NCBI GenBank assembly: GCA_013399875.1 | Contig: VXAZ01000607.1 | Location: 248,001-312,000 of the forward strand | Length of the DNA stretch: 64,000 nucleotides | DNA from: Gymnorhina tibicen | Lineage: Eukaryota; Chordata; Aves; Passeriformes; Artamidae | Direction of reading: 5' to 3' | Shown here: piece after piece, positions 50,206-63,000 of the stretch | Layout of the letters: each line of letters starts with the position of its first letter | Position numbering within the stretch: the stretch's first letter is position 1 | Notes under the pieces: model-generated | Seen by the model: only the letters and a program-made list of their open reading frames with translations | Told to the model about the DNA's origin: nothing | The model's database searches: none | Position numbers and translations under genes: made by a program

Positions 50206-53200
50206 ATTCTCTTTGATGCCACGGCCAGCGAAGCAGTGATGAGAGCTGTGTCCCCACAGAGCCCTTCCTCCAGAAACAATGTGAAGAGCCATGGTCCCAC
50301 ACAGCCCTGCAGCGAGGTGGATGAGCAGCAGCTCTTGGAGAGCTCGGCAGAGAGGCAGGGTTTGGAATGCTAGAAATGACATAAGCTGGAGCCCTGCTTG
50401 CCAGAGCATCAGCAGCAGGACTCCCTGGGAAGCCACAGGCTGGAGCCTGGTGGGAAAGGAGCCCTCTTGTCCCTTCAGCAAAGGGACTTTCAAGGTTTTC
50501 CTCATAAATCCTTTCTTAGAAATTCCCTATAAATGCAACTTTGCCAATTTAGTCTTTAGCCCAAGGGAGAATCTTTTTGGTGAAAACAGAATTGACAGGT
50601 GGGGAAGAGAAGGAAATAAAAGTCCTGTCACACCTCTGCTGCCACTGCAACCAGCAACATGGCACAATGACTTATTTTATTTAAACCTTATTTTCTGTCA
50701 GGAGTAACCTCCTGAGTCTCTTGCTGTAGTTCAGATTACTGACCTGCCGTGAGTGTGGTGATGTGACAGCGCTGGAGGATTTGCTGCCTGTGCCTGGAAC
50801 ACTGACTGTCCCCTCTCCCAGAGCGCTGCCCCTCCGTTGCTGTGACGGGCGATACGAGGTCGGTGGCGGGGCTGTGGGTGCTGCAGGTGCCTTTGCCAGA
50901 GATCCAGTCCGGGGCTGAAAGTCACCGGAGGAAGAAGTAATTAATGCAAATCCCCACGGCTGGATCAATGCAGATATGGAGGCTTTATAGTCTCCCTGGA
51001 AGGTAAAAGCTCTTACTGGGTGCTTATTTCAAGAGCTCACGCCACACAAAAGATCTCGAAATGCTATAAATACCTCCCGAGGTGCTGCAGATGCCGTCAG
51101 CGCCATGCGGAACCGTCCACAAAGGGGCTTGGACCCACATGGCCTCTGCACGGGGCCTGGGACAGGGTTCACTGTGTTCATTTTGGTCTAGCTAAACAAT
51201 AACAACCAGCTGTGTTTGTTCGGGGCCTCCTGCTCTGTCACTGTCTGTTAGAGCCTGGCTGTAGGTGCTGGGCAACCGGGACCGCTGAGATGGTTGGGGT
51301 AAAGGCAAGATGGTTTTTGTTTCCCAAGGGTCTGTCTGCTTTTTCCCCATAATTTCATCCAGTGGACAATTTTAGGTTTTCCTACATGTTCCCAAGTTTG
51401 CCCATACTTCCTTTCCAAGCCCATCACAGTTACAGCAACACAGCTGCTGCTGCCCCAGAAGGAATGTGGGCAGTTTGGACTCGGCCATCCTGTGGGTCAG
51501 GTTCCCTCCTTGCACCCCAGCCTTCCTTCTGCAGGGATGCAGGAGGAGATTAAGCCAGGAGCCAGGATGTGCACACCGGCTGCTGGGCAATGGGGCTGTC
51601 AGAAGAAGCAGCTCCCCGTGGCTCACCTCAAGGATCCCCTTGTGGGATGGGGTGGGAGGTTGTGGTGCTCTCTGTGGGATCAGCACTTCACCGTCTGCTC
51701 CAGAGCAGGCTGTGCACCCTGAAACCCTGCCAGGTGCTCCCTCTGTCAGCATCAAGTGCAATCAGTGCAGGCAATCCAATCCAGCTGGGGCTGGTCAAGT
51801 TCTCCCCAGAGGTGCACAACGGCATTACCAACGTTTTCACAGGATTTAAACTTCCAGTACAATAGCCAGAAATAAAGTGAGCTTCATACGTGTGTTACTG
51901 CTACCTTTTTTGCATACAATTGAATAAATTACCCTTTGTTATGAAACATTAATCCTCTTTGCTAAATGGAATAATTCCCACCTCGGATGCAGCGGAAGGT
52001 TGGAGTGCCCTCAGCGCGGACCTGGGGGCATCCTCTCATGCAGCGTAATGACAGATGGGGCAGGGGAGCTCCCGTGCCCCGTGGGGAGAGCCAGGACCTC
52101 ACTGGAGGGTGCGACGTTCCCTGGGGCGTCCTCAGCTAGGGCAACCCATATGTATTTTATGTATGTATATATATATATGTATAATGAATATATATTCCAG
52201 TCTAGCAAGAAGGTTGCCCACGTCTCCCTTTCTGTGGCACTGGCAGTTTCCTCTGCCCTCACACACACGCACCAGGGTCCGATGCTGGCACCAGGAGCGA
52301 TCCGTTAGGAGGAAACTCCACAAATCTCAGTGTGATGCTACAGCTCCTGACAAAATGAAGGCAAGTATCTGGTTCAGATCTGCACTTAAAACAATCCAGA
52401 GTGCTATTAGTATTCATCCCGCGTGATCCAGATGGAGTAATAGCAGCTGTATGAATAAAATTAAAATTGGAAAGCTGAGGGTGCCTCACGCTTAGGAAGA
52501 GGCTGAAGATTAGAGCTGGCAATGGCAACGCTTCGGTAAGAGCTGGGCCCTCTGTCCAGCTGGTGTGACCAGCCCTTCGCTGGGGGAACGCCCCTCACCA
52601 CTGCAAGGTGGGCAGCGCTTGGCTGCGCTCTGAGCCGGCCATGCCGGCGTGGTCAGAGGGGCTCCAGGACATGGGGGCAAGGAGCACGTTCAGAGGAAGG
52701 CACTTTCCTTGGCCTGCACCTCTTGGCAAAGCTCGGGAACTTTCCCGAGCCTCTCCTCGGAGCAGCAGCGTGCAGGGAGCCTGGGTCTGCGGGCAGAGGG
52801 ACGGATGCACAGGGGAGCAGGGGTGCCGTGATCCCGGCAGCCCGGGGGGAGCGCACGGGGGAACAGGAATCCTCTTCGAGCAGCAAGTAGGTGAAATCCA
52901 TACAGCTTTTAACCAGGCTGCAAGTTTCAGACTGTAGTTCATTAATTCAAAGAGATAGAATTGATGTCCCTCCCCTTCCCGTCGATGCAGTCGAAGGGTC
53001 TCTCCACGTCTCCTGGTGCCGCCATCGTATTCCGATAGCCCCGACTGCCTCTGCAGAGCTGGATCGTTGCTTCCTCCAGGGACTCTTCGGAGATGCCCGT
53101 AACAAAACCACCCAAACCCCACTGGCACCAGGGCGCCGCTCCCTCTGCCTGCCTGTCTGCCCAGGAAACGGACGGGGAGGGAACTGCTGTGTGAGGAGCC

Positions 53201-56200
53201 TCCACTTGGATTTCAAAGAGACGGTGGCTGGCTGATTCAAAACACCGATTTTTGCCAAGAGTCCCTAAGCACTGTTATTCATGGCTGCTTATGAAACCCC
53301 TCATTAGCTGAAGAAGCTAATTGTTGTTGTTGAAAAAACGAGCAGTGAATCTCCAGGTCTGGCGTTCTGCCACCCCAGGAACCTGGGCTTGTTTACTGTG
53401 AGGCTCAGCGTCCTTTGCTGCTGCAGTCAGGAAAATATTCCCCAACAAACCCCACCTTTTCCCCCCAAACTACCAACTGTCTGTCCTTTTTCCCTGCCCA
53501 AATTCGATACACAGAAACATCCAGGGGTTCTAGGAGATGCCAGCCAGTACTTTGTGGCTCATTTCAGATAAATTCTGGACAGCAGCAAAGCGACCTCTAA
53601 AGTGCCCATAGTGGGGAAAACATTATCCTGCATGAGAGCATCTATGCAAGGACTCGGGATGGAGCTCCTCCACCTCCCTCTGCCCACCTGCAGGAAGAGG
53701 CACCGCTCTGGGGTCAGGAGCAGCATCAGTGTGACCACCAGTTCACAAATCACCCCTCCCACCCAGCTGCTGGGAGCAACGAGGCTTCAGTCAGGAGGAA
53801 ATTGTTTTGCAGGTATTGTTTTGCTAACAATAGCGGTTTCTGCTTCTGAGAATGCTGTTTTGCTTAATACCTGCTTTCTGCAGAGTGGCAACGTGATGGA
53901 GTAATAACCCTGGCACGGGTATGAGGGGTCTGGCTGGTGACAAGAGAACAGACAGCTGTATCCATCAGGAAAGAAAGAAAACAAGTGTAAAGGAAATAAG
54001 TGCTCCACATAGGAATCCCCCGACAACATAAGGTTTTAATCTTCAGGATTAAATGGTGTTTTGATCCCTTACTGCACAATAAATGTATTTGCAGGGGGAA
54101 ATGTGCCAATTTTCTTCTCTGCAAAGAGAAAAGAGAGCTGGACCTGAGCAGTGCTCTGCTTACAGGAAATAAAATGCAGGTTTGTTTTGAAAAGTTATCT
54201 GATAGAGGCGAAATGAGACCCAAATCCCGTGGTGTGGCACAGAGCACAACTGGCTGGAGCACCTGTCCCAGTTACCTGTCCTGCACTTGCTTTCTGGGGA
54301 CACTGGAGATCACACAGTGACTGCACAAACACCAAAAAATTAACTGCTGATGAGAAAGTGGCCAACCGAGTCCTAGATGACAGAGGGGCAGAACCAGCAC
54401 TGCAGCCCCCAGCCACCGCTGCCAACCCCGTCATATCAACAGCCCTCGGCCCTCTGAACTGAACCCTACAGCCACCCAGTGACCCAAGATATGTAATTAT
54501 TCCTTTGTGTGTTCCCGGGATTGTTTCCATTGCACAGAGAGGGCCGCCACATGCCGGGCACCAAGAGTTTATGCCGATGAATTATTCAAGTTCTGTGGAA
54601 CCAGACATCATTATCCCCCTGTGAGATAAAGGAGCGGGTGCACATCTACATGGATACAGATATAACACCGGCTTTAAAAAGAATTACAATTCTTGGTATT
54701 CTCCTCCCAAACAAAACCCCCAAGATGCAATGCTCCGTTTTTTCTTCCGTTGAAAGAAAAGCAGAAAACGCCAAGCCCTGCCAAGCTCCTAATGAGAGGC
54801 TGCTGCGCCCCGCATCCCTGCCCAGCAGCCACTAACCCCTGGTCCACCCTGGCTGCAAACCTAAGTATCCCTAGTGGGGGACACTGCACAGAAGTGGCCT
54901 GCAGAAGTTGGGGAGGAGCTGCCGAGGCTTCCCAGCTGCTTCTGGCTCTTTCTCTGAGCTCCACACTGATGTGTCACCTCTGTCCACGTTCAGGAGCAGC
55001 CCACGAGCAGCAGCTCCTATGTGGGTGTGCAGCTGCCCCCACAACCCAATCATGAGCTGTGGGCGTCTGCAGCACCACGAGCAACCCCAAGGCTGACAGA
55101 GCTCTGAGCATCCCTGCAGCCCTCTGCAAGCCTACACAAACCAGCCAAAACACCTTGATGTGGTGCCACTGGCAATGTGGGTCCAGCAAAGCCCAGTGAC
55201 AGCCCCGCTGCCCAGAGCCCCCCACGGCAGAGCTGCCATCAGCACCGTCACCCCTGCTGCAGCCGCCCTCCCCAGGATCTCCGTAAGCCAGGCTGCGTGT
55301 CAGGGGAGCAAAGCTTCTCTGCAAAAGAAAAAACATCCAAAACCCCTCTGAAGTGTGTGATAAACACGAGTGTGAAGGAAAGTGCTTGGTTTAAAAACTG
55401 GTTAGAAATCCTTCAGCTGCTGTCCTTCTCTGTGCTCCGCAGGGGTGATGGAGGGGGCTGGGGCTCCTATTGATCTGACCCACAACACCCCGAGCGCAGC
55501 TCGTTACCGGAACAGAAAAACAATGTTCAGCAACACAACATCTTGTTAACTCGGGAAGTCGGGGGAGCCCTCCCGCTTCCCAGCAATCGTTCCAGCATCG
55601 CCTGCCTAAACAGAGCCGAATGGCACCGCTCTTAATGGGGTTATTAATAACTGTCACGTTCCACGAAGGTGAAATAATGTGCTTGCTTTCATCCATAGAT
55701 TAGACTAAACCTGTGGGGAATTGTCCGAGCCCCCCTGCCCCGCTTTGTGCCCCGCCGCTGGTGCAGAGGAGCAGCACCGCTAACACCGTGGTCATCGGGG
55801 TGGCCGAGGGCAGCTCCCCAACACGAAACCCTTGGCAAAAACATCTCCAGTTTTGCTCTAAAACAAATGCACTCAGTGCTTTCTCGTAGTTACACTTTTA
55901 GAACTAAATATAACTAAAAGCCAGAGAGAGAAGAGTGTGTTAAGAGACTGTTCAACTGCAGGCAAGAAAAATCTCAGTCCCCACATATTAATTTAAAGTT
56001 TGAGGTTTTTACGGGGATGCTGCTGAGACAGACACAGCTATGAGTAAATATGTCAAAATAATCTATCAAGTGGAAAGCTGGTCCCTGAGCTGTTCAATGC
56101 AAGAGGTAAATTACACAAAGATTATCGCTAGATTTCCAAAATGCCTTCCAAAAAAAGGGAAAGAAAGGGAAAGGACAAGATTTGGGTATCTTTCTTAAGG

Positions 56201-57114
56201 CTTAGATGTTCCCAGCCCTTTTTTGCTTTCAGAAACAGTCATTGCATTTTGAGGTTCCCAAGCACACGGGAGCCCTGCTCTGCTGGAGCTCCTGACCAGA
56301 CCAGGGGCTGCTCCCCTCCCCCTCCCTGAATACCCCCAAGCATCTTGGCTCTGGTGGGAAGGATGCTTCCAAGCCCCAGTGTCACACGGAGCTGGAAGGA
56401 CTGGATAAAATCTGCCCACCCTGCCAGAGGGCTCCGAGCCGCTTGCTGGTAGAAGGGCTAAATTAATCCATTTACTAAAGAAAAACCCTGCCTTCAGAAT
56501 AAAACAAGATCCAAGATCTCTCTGAGCAGTGTTTCCCCCGAGGCTTACCAGTGCTGCGTTTTCCATCACAAAAATAATGTCCTGTAAAAGACTGATTAGT
56601 CAGCTGATAATTGAGTTCTTAAATGTCAAAAACAATATGGTATGAATATTCAGCAGATCATGCCATGAAACTTACCTGTTCCATCAACAATGACTAACAG
56701 TTTCTATCCCCATTGTTCTTTTCCAGATATTATGTTAATTTGACTTTTCTGAGGTGATGAACAAGGCTCCCTTAAAACACAGTCTTGCAGGTTAATGTGT
56801 AATGGGCTGCTTAAAAGAAAACAGTTTGGAAGTTGTGCCTGACTTCCATCCCTGTGCATTAGCTCCAGCTCGCAGTTCAGGGAGAGGGCCAATTGAATCA
56901 AAACTGCTCAAAGCAGACAGAGTTAATGTTTTCATCTTCTTCTTCTGAGAAGAAGAAAGCCTGGTATGTAGATTGAAAAAAAAAGAAGTCGTATTTTTGT
57001 GCTGCTTGAGGTTAAACGCAGCCCAAGGGTCAAGGTCACAACACATTTCAGACATAATTTAATTTAAGAGGGGAAAACATGGGCTGTGTTTCCTTCAGGG
57101 CTGTATCTCCGGTT
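50206..57114. other. Intergenic DNA, no gene recognised
   Basis: No recognisable exon. AT-rich candidate regulatory blocks occur at 51880-51980, 52320-52470 (TATGAATAAAATTAAAATTGG), 55600-55690, 55840-56130 and 56560-56800. A TA microsatellite is at 52145-52196. Small overlapping open frames on both strands show no family resemblance. Confidence 0.4.
52145..52196. repeat. (TA)n/(TGTA)n microsatellite
   Basis: An imperfect run of TATGTATTTTATGTATG, then TATATATATATATGTATAA and ATATATAT. Confidence 0.85.
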
Positions 57115-57287
57115 TTTAAAGGGAAGCAGAGTGGTATGGGATGTAACTCCATTCCCCACCACCCTTGGGGCCCAGCCACCCAGGCGGGTTCCTGCTCAGT
57201 GAACAGTACACCCATCCAAGCCACGAGCAGCCAATTTGTCCCGGAGAACCCTGTGGGAAATGGTATCAAAGGCTTTTCTAGGCTCTC
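57115..57287 (-). mobile_element. CR1 LINE reverse-transcriptase fragment, antisense
   Basis: The minus strand encodes KAFDTISHRVLRDKLAARG, the F-D-T-V-x-H-x-x-L-x-x-K-L block of CR1 ORF2. It is followed, after a stop, by sequence matching the GWAQRVVVNGV region (TGGCTGGGCCCCAAGGGTGG, TGGGGAATGGAGTTACATCC). Stops and small indels show it is dead. Both ends are truncated. Confidence 0.85.
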
Positions 57288-59019
57288 GGCCGTCCCTGCT
57301 GGAAGCCAGCGCCCAGAACAGCGAACGGCAGCACGTTTAAGGACTGAAGGATTGCATCTCTGCATCTTCCTAAGCGTGTGTTTAATTAACGCCTCATCCA
57401 AACTGGGAGCTCGGGAGCCTGGCTCTCAGTTACCCAAACCCAGATTTATGGGCTCGATGTGGAGGGGTTAGCAAAGACATTTAAAACCAATCAGGCCCTC
57501 AGAGAGGCAAATCCAAGCAGCCCTGGCTGTGCTTATTATGCTGGAGAATACAAAAATAAAGCCATCAAGCTCACCAGACAAGTGGGTTATTTGTACTATT
57601 TTTTTTAGTGATTAGTTTCTTTAATAATGCCCTTTGCCTGCAGTGGGAGAAACTCTCCATCGCGCTCTCGCACACCGCGCTGCTGATGGATGACGCTCCC
57701 ATGTGACCAACCAAGCTCAATTTTAGTGTTTCCTGATGCCACTGAGAAGAACGGAAAGGCAATTATCATTTTCCTCCAGCCTGAGATGTTGCCATGCAAA
57801 GGGGTGTGGGCTCCTTGGTTTAGGAACTTTGCGCTCGACTTTGCTGAAGATTTTCAAATACGTGAGCCAGCTTCAAAAATGTCAGCCTTTGAGGGGAAAA
57901 AGCAAAATGGAACTTTTGGGTTTTTTTTCCCCTCAATCTCCCTATCCCTTGTATCAGTCACTGGCTGAACCTCCCGTGCATCGTGCAGAACTTTTAGGAG
58001 AGAAGAATGTCCCACAGCTGAAGAATCTGGTTTGGGTCCTCTCCATCTGTCCCAAATTCCAGGTGGACCTTGGCCTTTGTCTGCAAGGCATCTGCCAGAG
58101 CTTAAGAGGACAGATCTGTCCGCTGATTCTCCACGGTACAGACTGACTGCAGGAGCCATTACTGCAAATGATATATTGAGGACGTTTTTAGAAGCTTGCT
58201 CTGGTGGGACCCAGAACCAGGGAGGGCACAAGGGAGGAATCTGCCTTTTAAATGTCACTATTTTGTAAAAAATCCATCTGTAGAAATGCCATAAAAAGGA
58301 CCCTGTTAAAACAGCATCAATATTCCACCTGATAGAAGCCAGAGATTTGGGGGAATTTCTTTCAGTCTTTGAAGGTTTCCATCTCATACAGAACTCTGTG
58401 TATTGTTATGGACAATACCCTGTCACTCACATAGTTCCAGCATGTCTGGTGGGGGGGCAGGAAAAAGAGGGATTTTTTCTTCCATGGCAGGGTGAGAGAA
58501 GGTGACCTCTCCCGCACGCGCCGAGTTAATCACCGTCATGCCTCTCGTTTGCTGCCCAGGCCGGTATCCCTAATTGCACTAACCTATTTTTCATGAGTAC
58601 AATGGGAGAGAGTTTCGAAGGATCAGAGCTCCTATGGGGAGAAATTAACCTCCTTCCCTGCGCCGGGATATAATGGTTGTTTATTCCTCCCGGTGGCACC
58701 ATAATTCTCAGCAGAACAGCGGCTGGAACAAGAGTAATACACGGGGCAAGCACAGGGCAGGGATCCAGCCCGCACACAACAGGTACTCAGCCAATTCCTC
58801 AACAGCCAGGCAGCGTCACCTGTTAGGAAGAAGTTCCAAAATCTTCCCTGAAACGTATTGCAATTACCAAAGCAATTGGAATTTTAATCAGCAATGCCAC
58901 GGAAGTGTTTCTCACTCAGTCGCCTGTGTAAAAATCATGCAAATAACCCCAAAATTAAACCCTTGAGAGGACTGCGAATGGCCGTCCCCGTTTAGAACGG
59001 GAGACGAGGGGGGTTTCTT
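57288..59019. other. Intergenic DNA, no gene recognised
   Basis: 57500-57760 and 58540-58970 are AT-rich complex blocks with TAAT cores (TTATGGACAATACC, GAGTTAATCACCG, CAATTGGAATTTTAATCAGC) and may be regulatory. No exon or mobile element is recognised. Confidence 0.38.
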
Positions 59020-59390
59020 GGCAGCATCACTCCTCCCGTGGCGTGGGCTCGCCCCGGGGCTCCCAGCGGCAGCAGCGCTGCCAGAGCCCGGGGGGTGCGA
59101 GGGAAGCTCGCACGGGATCCCCGGCCCCGGCACGGAGCGGAGGGGAGGAGAGGGGGCCGGGGGTCGGCACCGCCGGCTCCCGCAGTCCCCCCGCCGCACC
59201 GGCAGCATCCCGGCTCGCCGAGGTGTCTGCCTGCTTGGCTTTCAGCCGAGCTGTTCCTCCGGTCTGGGCGTGCCCGCTGCAGCCCCTGCCCGGCCCTTTT
59301 CCCCGCTCCCCGGTGACCAGCCGCGGGTCGGGTTCTTGCTTTTGCCTTCCCCGGGTCTGCACGCCGCCCTGCTCCTACCGCAGGAAGCAG
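59020..59390. promoter_or_regulatory. Orphan CpG-rich island
   Basis: A compact, very GC-rich stretch with frequent CG dinucleotides (GGCGTGGGCTCGCCCCGGGG, CCCGGCACGGAGCGGAGG, CGCCGGCTCCCGCAG, CCCCCGCCGCACCGGCAGC) stands alone in AT-rich surroundings, 40 kb from the nearest recognised gene. Open frames on both strands are composition artefacts with no domain. It could be the promoter and first exon of an unrecognised transcript (for example a lncRNA or a distant gene's alternative first exon) or a CpG-rich enhancer. Confidence 0.5.
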
Positions 59391-60000
59391 AAAACTAGTT
59401 TAACATCTCATTTATTTCATAGAGGAGAAAGTAATTCCCTGCTGAATGATTGTCCTGAACCAACAATTCAGAAAGCAGGAATTTACAGTGCCTGCCGGAG
59501 CCGGGAGTGCATTACTGTAGTGCTGCTCCATGATGGAGCTGAAATATGTTTTTTTCCTTCCTGTTAGCCTGAAGAGAAAAGCCATTAAATATGATTAAGG
59601 TTAAGAGATTGCTAAAATTACAAACAGCCGCCATTCAATTATTTTGGTCTATAAAATGCAACACAGATTGGAGTTATTTCTCCGAAATGTGTTTTTAGAA
59701 AATAACATAACACAACTAATGTGGTTTGATGTAGCAAATCAGGTTTCAGATACTCCTCGTAATGCAAAACTAAAAGGTTCATAATTTAACTCAAAGTTCG
59801 TGACTTGAAGTCGTCAGGTGGCTGTTCTGTTAAAAAAGTGGGGGGCCAAAAAAAAAAATCAATCCTGCCCCAACGAATACGCCGTGGAGTTGTCTAAAGC
59901 CAGAGAGTCAATCAGTTTTAGCACCCATTAAAGCAAAGACAGAAAAATGCAACAACTTGGCATAACAGTCACACATTTTTTATGGAGAATAAATCTCCCC
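59391..60000. other. Candidate conserved non-coding element flanking the CpG island
   Basis: About 600 bp of AT-rich, complex sequence directly next to the orphan island. It has CCATTAAATATGATTAAGG, TCAATTATTTTGGTC, CTAATGTGGTTTGATG (a RUNX-type TGTGGTTT) and an A-rich run at 59848-59860. No coding frame is recognisable. The pairing of a CpG island with such a block recalls developmental regulatory loci. Confidence 0.33.
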
Positions 60001-63000
60001 AACAGTTTCTGCAATTTCTAACACGGCCTGAGGTGGGTGTGAGGGACGTGCAGGGACTGGGAGACTCTGCTGGAGTGTGAGAGGATCATGGGGACGACTG
60101 CTGAGGTGTCACAGAGGTTGTGGGCAATGAGCAGCACCCGTTCCCCTCCACACTACTGGTTCATGCAGTGCCAGGCTCACTGTGCCCCAAAGAAACTGCA
60201 CTACAATGTATTTTCTGTCAGCAAGGTGCAAGGAGCTGAAATAATTGGAAAGTTGGAAAAAATGTGGATGGGGATACAGCAACAGCTAGAGACTGGTGTT
60301 ATTATGGTTAATAAAATATGAGGAATTGCATTATTCTGCTGAAAGCAACACAAACCTCACGGGGTCCCTGGAGGCTGGCTCCAGAGTTGTTTCCACCAGC
60401 AAACTCGGAGCGAGCTCGGCACGGAGCCGGGTGCCCGTGGTGGTGGACGGGGAGGGCAGGGCGGGAGGTGTTTCACGTGCTGGGCACTCGCACCGTGTTG
60501 GTGGCACCGCCAGCCCCATCCCACAGCCAAAGGAACCATCCAGCTGACCCAGCAGCACTCAGGCCTGGCAAATTCCTGTCTTATGAGGATTTCTCACCCC
60601 CTAGACGCTGATTACTCACCTGCCAGTGCCTGCAGGATTCGCACAGTCCCACTGTGGTTATCCCAATGGCCCAAAGTGATGCCCAGGAAAAACATTTACT
60701 TGTCAGAGTTTATACACAAGATCCTTTTGAAGCGGATTGAAAAGGGTTAATGTGTGAGAAATAGATCATTTGATGAGTAACTGCATGATTAGGACCCAAC
60801 GGATCGATAATTTCTTATAAATGTATAAATAATTCATTCTGCTAATGTGCTTGTTATAACCTCGCACGTACCCACTTGTGTCTCACAACAGCTACTCACT
60901 CCTTTGTGAGCCCCACATAAAGCAACACAGGGCAGAGAAAACACAGCAGACACTCCTGATGTAGCCAGGATTCAGCTGAGCAGGTGGGTTTTCCAGCAGA
61001 AACCTTGTGAAAAATACTGGACCTCAACATCTCGCCCTTGTGAAGATGCTGGCAAAGAGCAGCTGATGGACTCCTCAGCTGGTCAGCAGCTTCTTGCCAC
61101 AAATCCAAACCTTCTCCACCTTCCTGGCAAGCACTGGGGTGCTCAGGACACTCTTTCCTCACCTTTTCCACCTCTAGTCCCTCAAAAGAAGCCTTGTGGA
61201 AACACAGATGGAGAATTTCCAGTATGCCAGCCCAGCATTCCCCTTCCTGCCCCTTCCCTTCCTGTCCACGTTGCCTGGGTGCCTGACTGCCCTTAGACCA
61301 CTCTGAGGACACCCTGCACCTCCCCTCCCTTTGGCTCACTCGCCAAGCAGCCACTCGGCACACGGACCAGCAGAGAACTCTCTCTGACAGGTAATTAGCT
61401 GCAGAAAAAAGCGAATGAAAAACAGAGCCTGAATTAATAACAACGCGCGCTCACATATTTGTCTGGAGATGCACAATGAATTACTTTAATTTACCAAAAG
61501 CGCCTGGTTTATCTGCGGATGGGAACAGATACATCTTCATTTCTGCTCATCTTTGGGAATTGCAGCAGCAGCTGGGGAGCAAGGCAAGGCTCCAGCCATT
61601 CCCATTCCCTCATGCCAGAAAATGCAGACCCTGACACTGTCTGGCTGTACCCACGGTGACACTGAAGGTGACAGTCAGAAAGGACAGGGGCAGATGGATC
61701 CTGATAATTACTGCTATTTTGAGGAGAAAAAAGAAAAGAAAGTGCCACTACTTCAAACTAACCCTATGAACTTCCAGGGGAACACTCTGTGATGAAAAAG
61801 GGCAAAAAGAGATTAAAATAAAAGCACCAACCAGCCCTGGCACAGGAGCACTGGAGGCAAAGCCATGGGCTGGGCTGCTCCTGGGGCACGTGGCTCCTCC
61901 TTGCTCGGGAGGCAGGAACAAGGTGGGAGCGAAGGTGAGCTTTGCATTTTCCTTCAAGGCTCATTGCTTTGGAGTTTCAGCCTTAAAGCTGAATTTCAAT
62001 TACATGACCAGTAATATTCACTTAATGAAAAGTACCATCCTGGCCCGGTGGGCTGCAGCGGGAAGGAAGGGGAGGAAAAAGAAGGATTAAGCATCACTCC
62101 TGTGAGACAGGCACCTCGCCTGCCTGCGTCCCAGTGCCTCCCTCCCTCCCAAGATGATGATGCAGTGCAGGGGACACTTGTCCCAGGCAGAGCTTCCTGA
62201 ATCTCAGTGGGGTGACAGAATTTGAGGATCTGGGCATTCAGAGTGTGTCAGCAAAATCCACCCCCAGCACTGCTCTGCTGGTGAGGGGGATGGAGGGATG
62301 GATGGATGCCTCCCATCCGTGGCTGGGTACCACTCCACTGGCAGGAGGGATGGAAATGGAGCAGCACATGGCCCATGAGGGACTGCAGAGAGGTCTGCCA
62401 GACACCCATCCCAAGCAGGGCAGGCGGCAGCACAGCATTCTCCCAGCTCTCCTCCTTCTGCATACCCTGGGCCTCCCTGGCTCACAGGGAAAAGACATTA
62501 CTTCAGGATTAGGCTTCCATCTGATTCTCATCAAAGGCTCTGGTCACCACCTATTTGCTTAACACCAGACCTTTCAGGCACCATCAAAGTTAACAGGGCT
62601 TGACAGATTTGGGATTAAACACAAAAGCCAGACAAATCCGTACTTTCACAGGAGGCCCCAGTGGATGCACCAGGACAGGCAGGATTAGGGGAAGAAAAAA
62701 GGGAAAAGGAAAGAGGAGAGAGAGACTCGCATAGGATCTGGCTGGTGCTGCTCATGCCAGGAGTGTTGCCCCTGTGCCAGCAGCCTGCTCTCCTCCCCAG
62801 CCAGGAGGCTGTTTGCTTGTTTTGCCCACTTTTCCCAGCTTATTCTCTCTCTGGCTGGTGCAACATACACCTGGAACCCAAAGCCATCAGCAGCTCTGCT
62901 GAGAGCTGATGAGCCTGCAGCAGCAGCTCAGGCATTCCGGGGTACAAGGTCTCGTTTATAAACCACTCTTCTCCCTTAGCCAAACAGAAGCTCAAAACCA

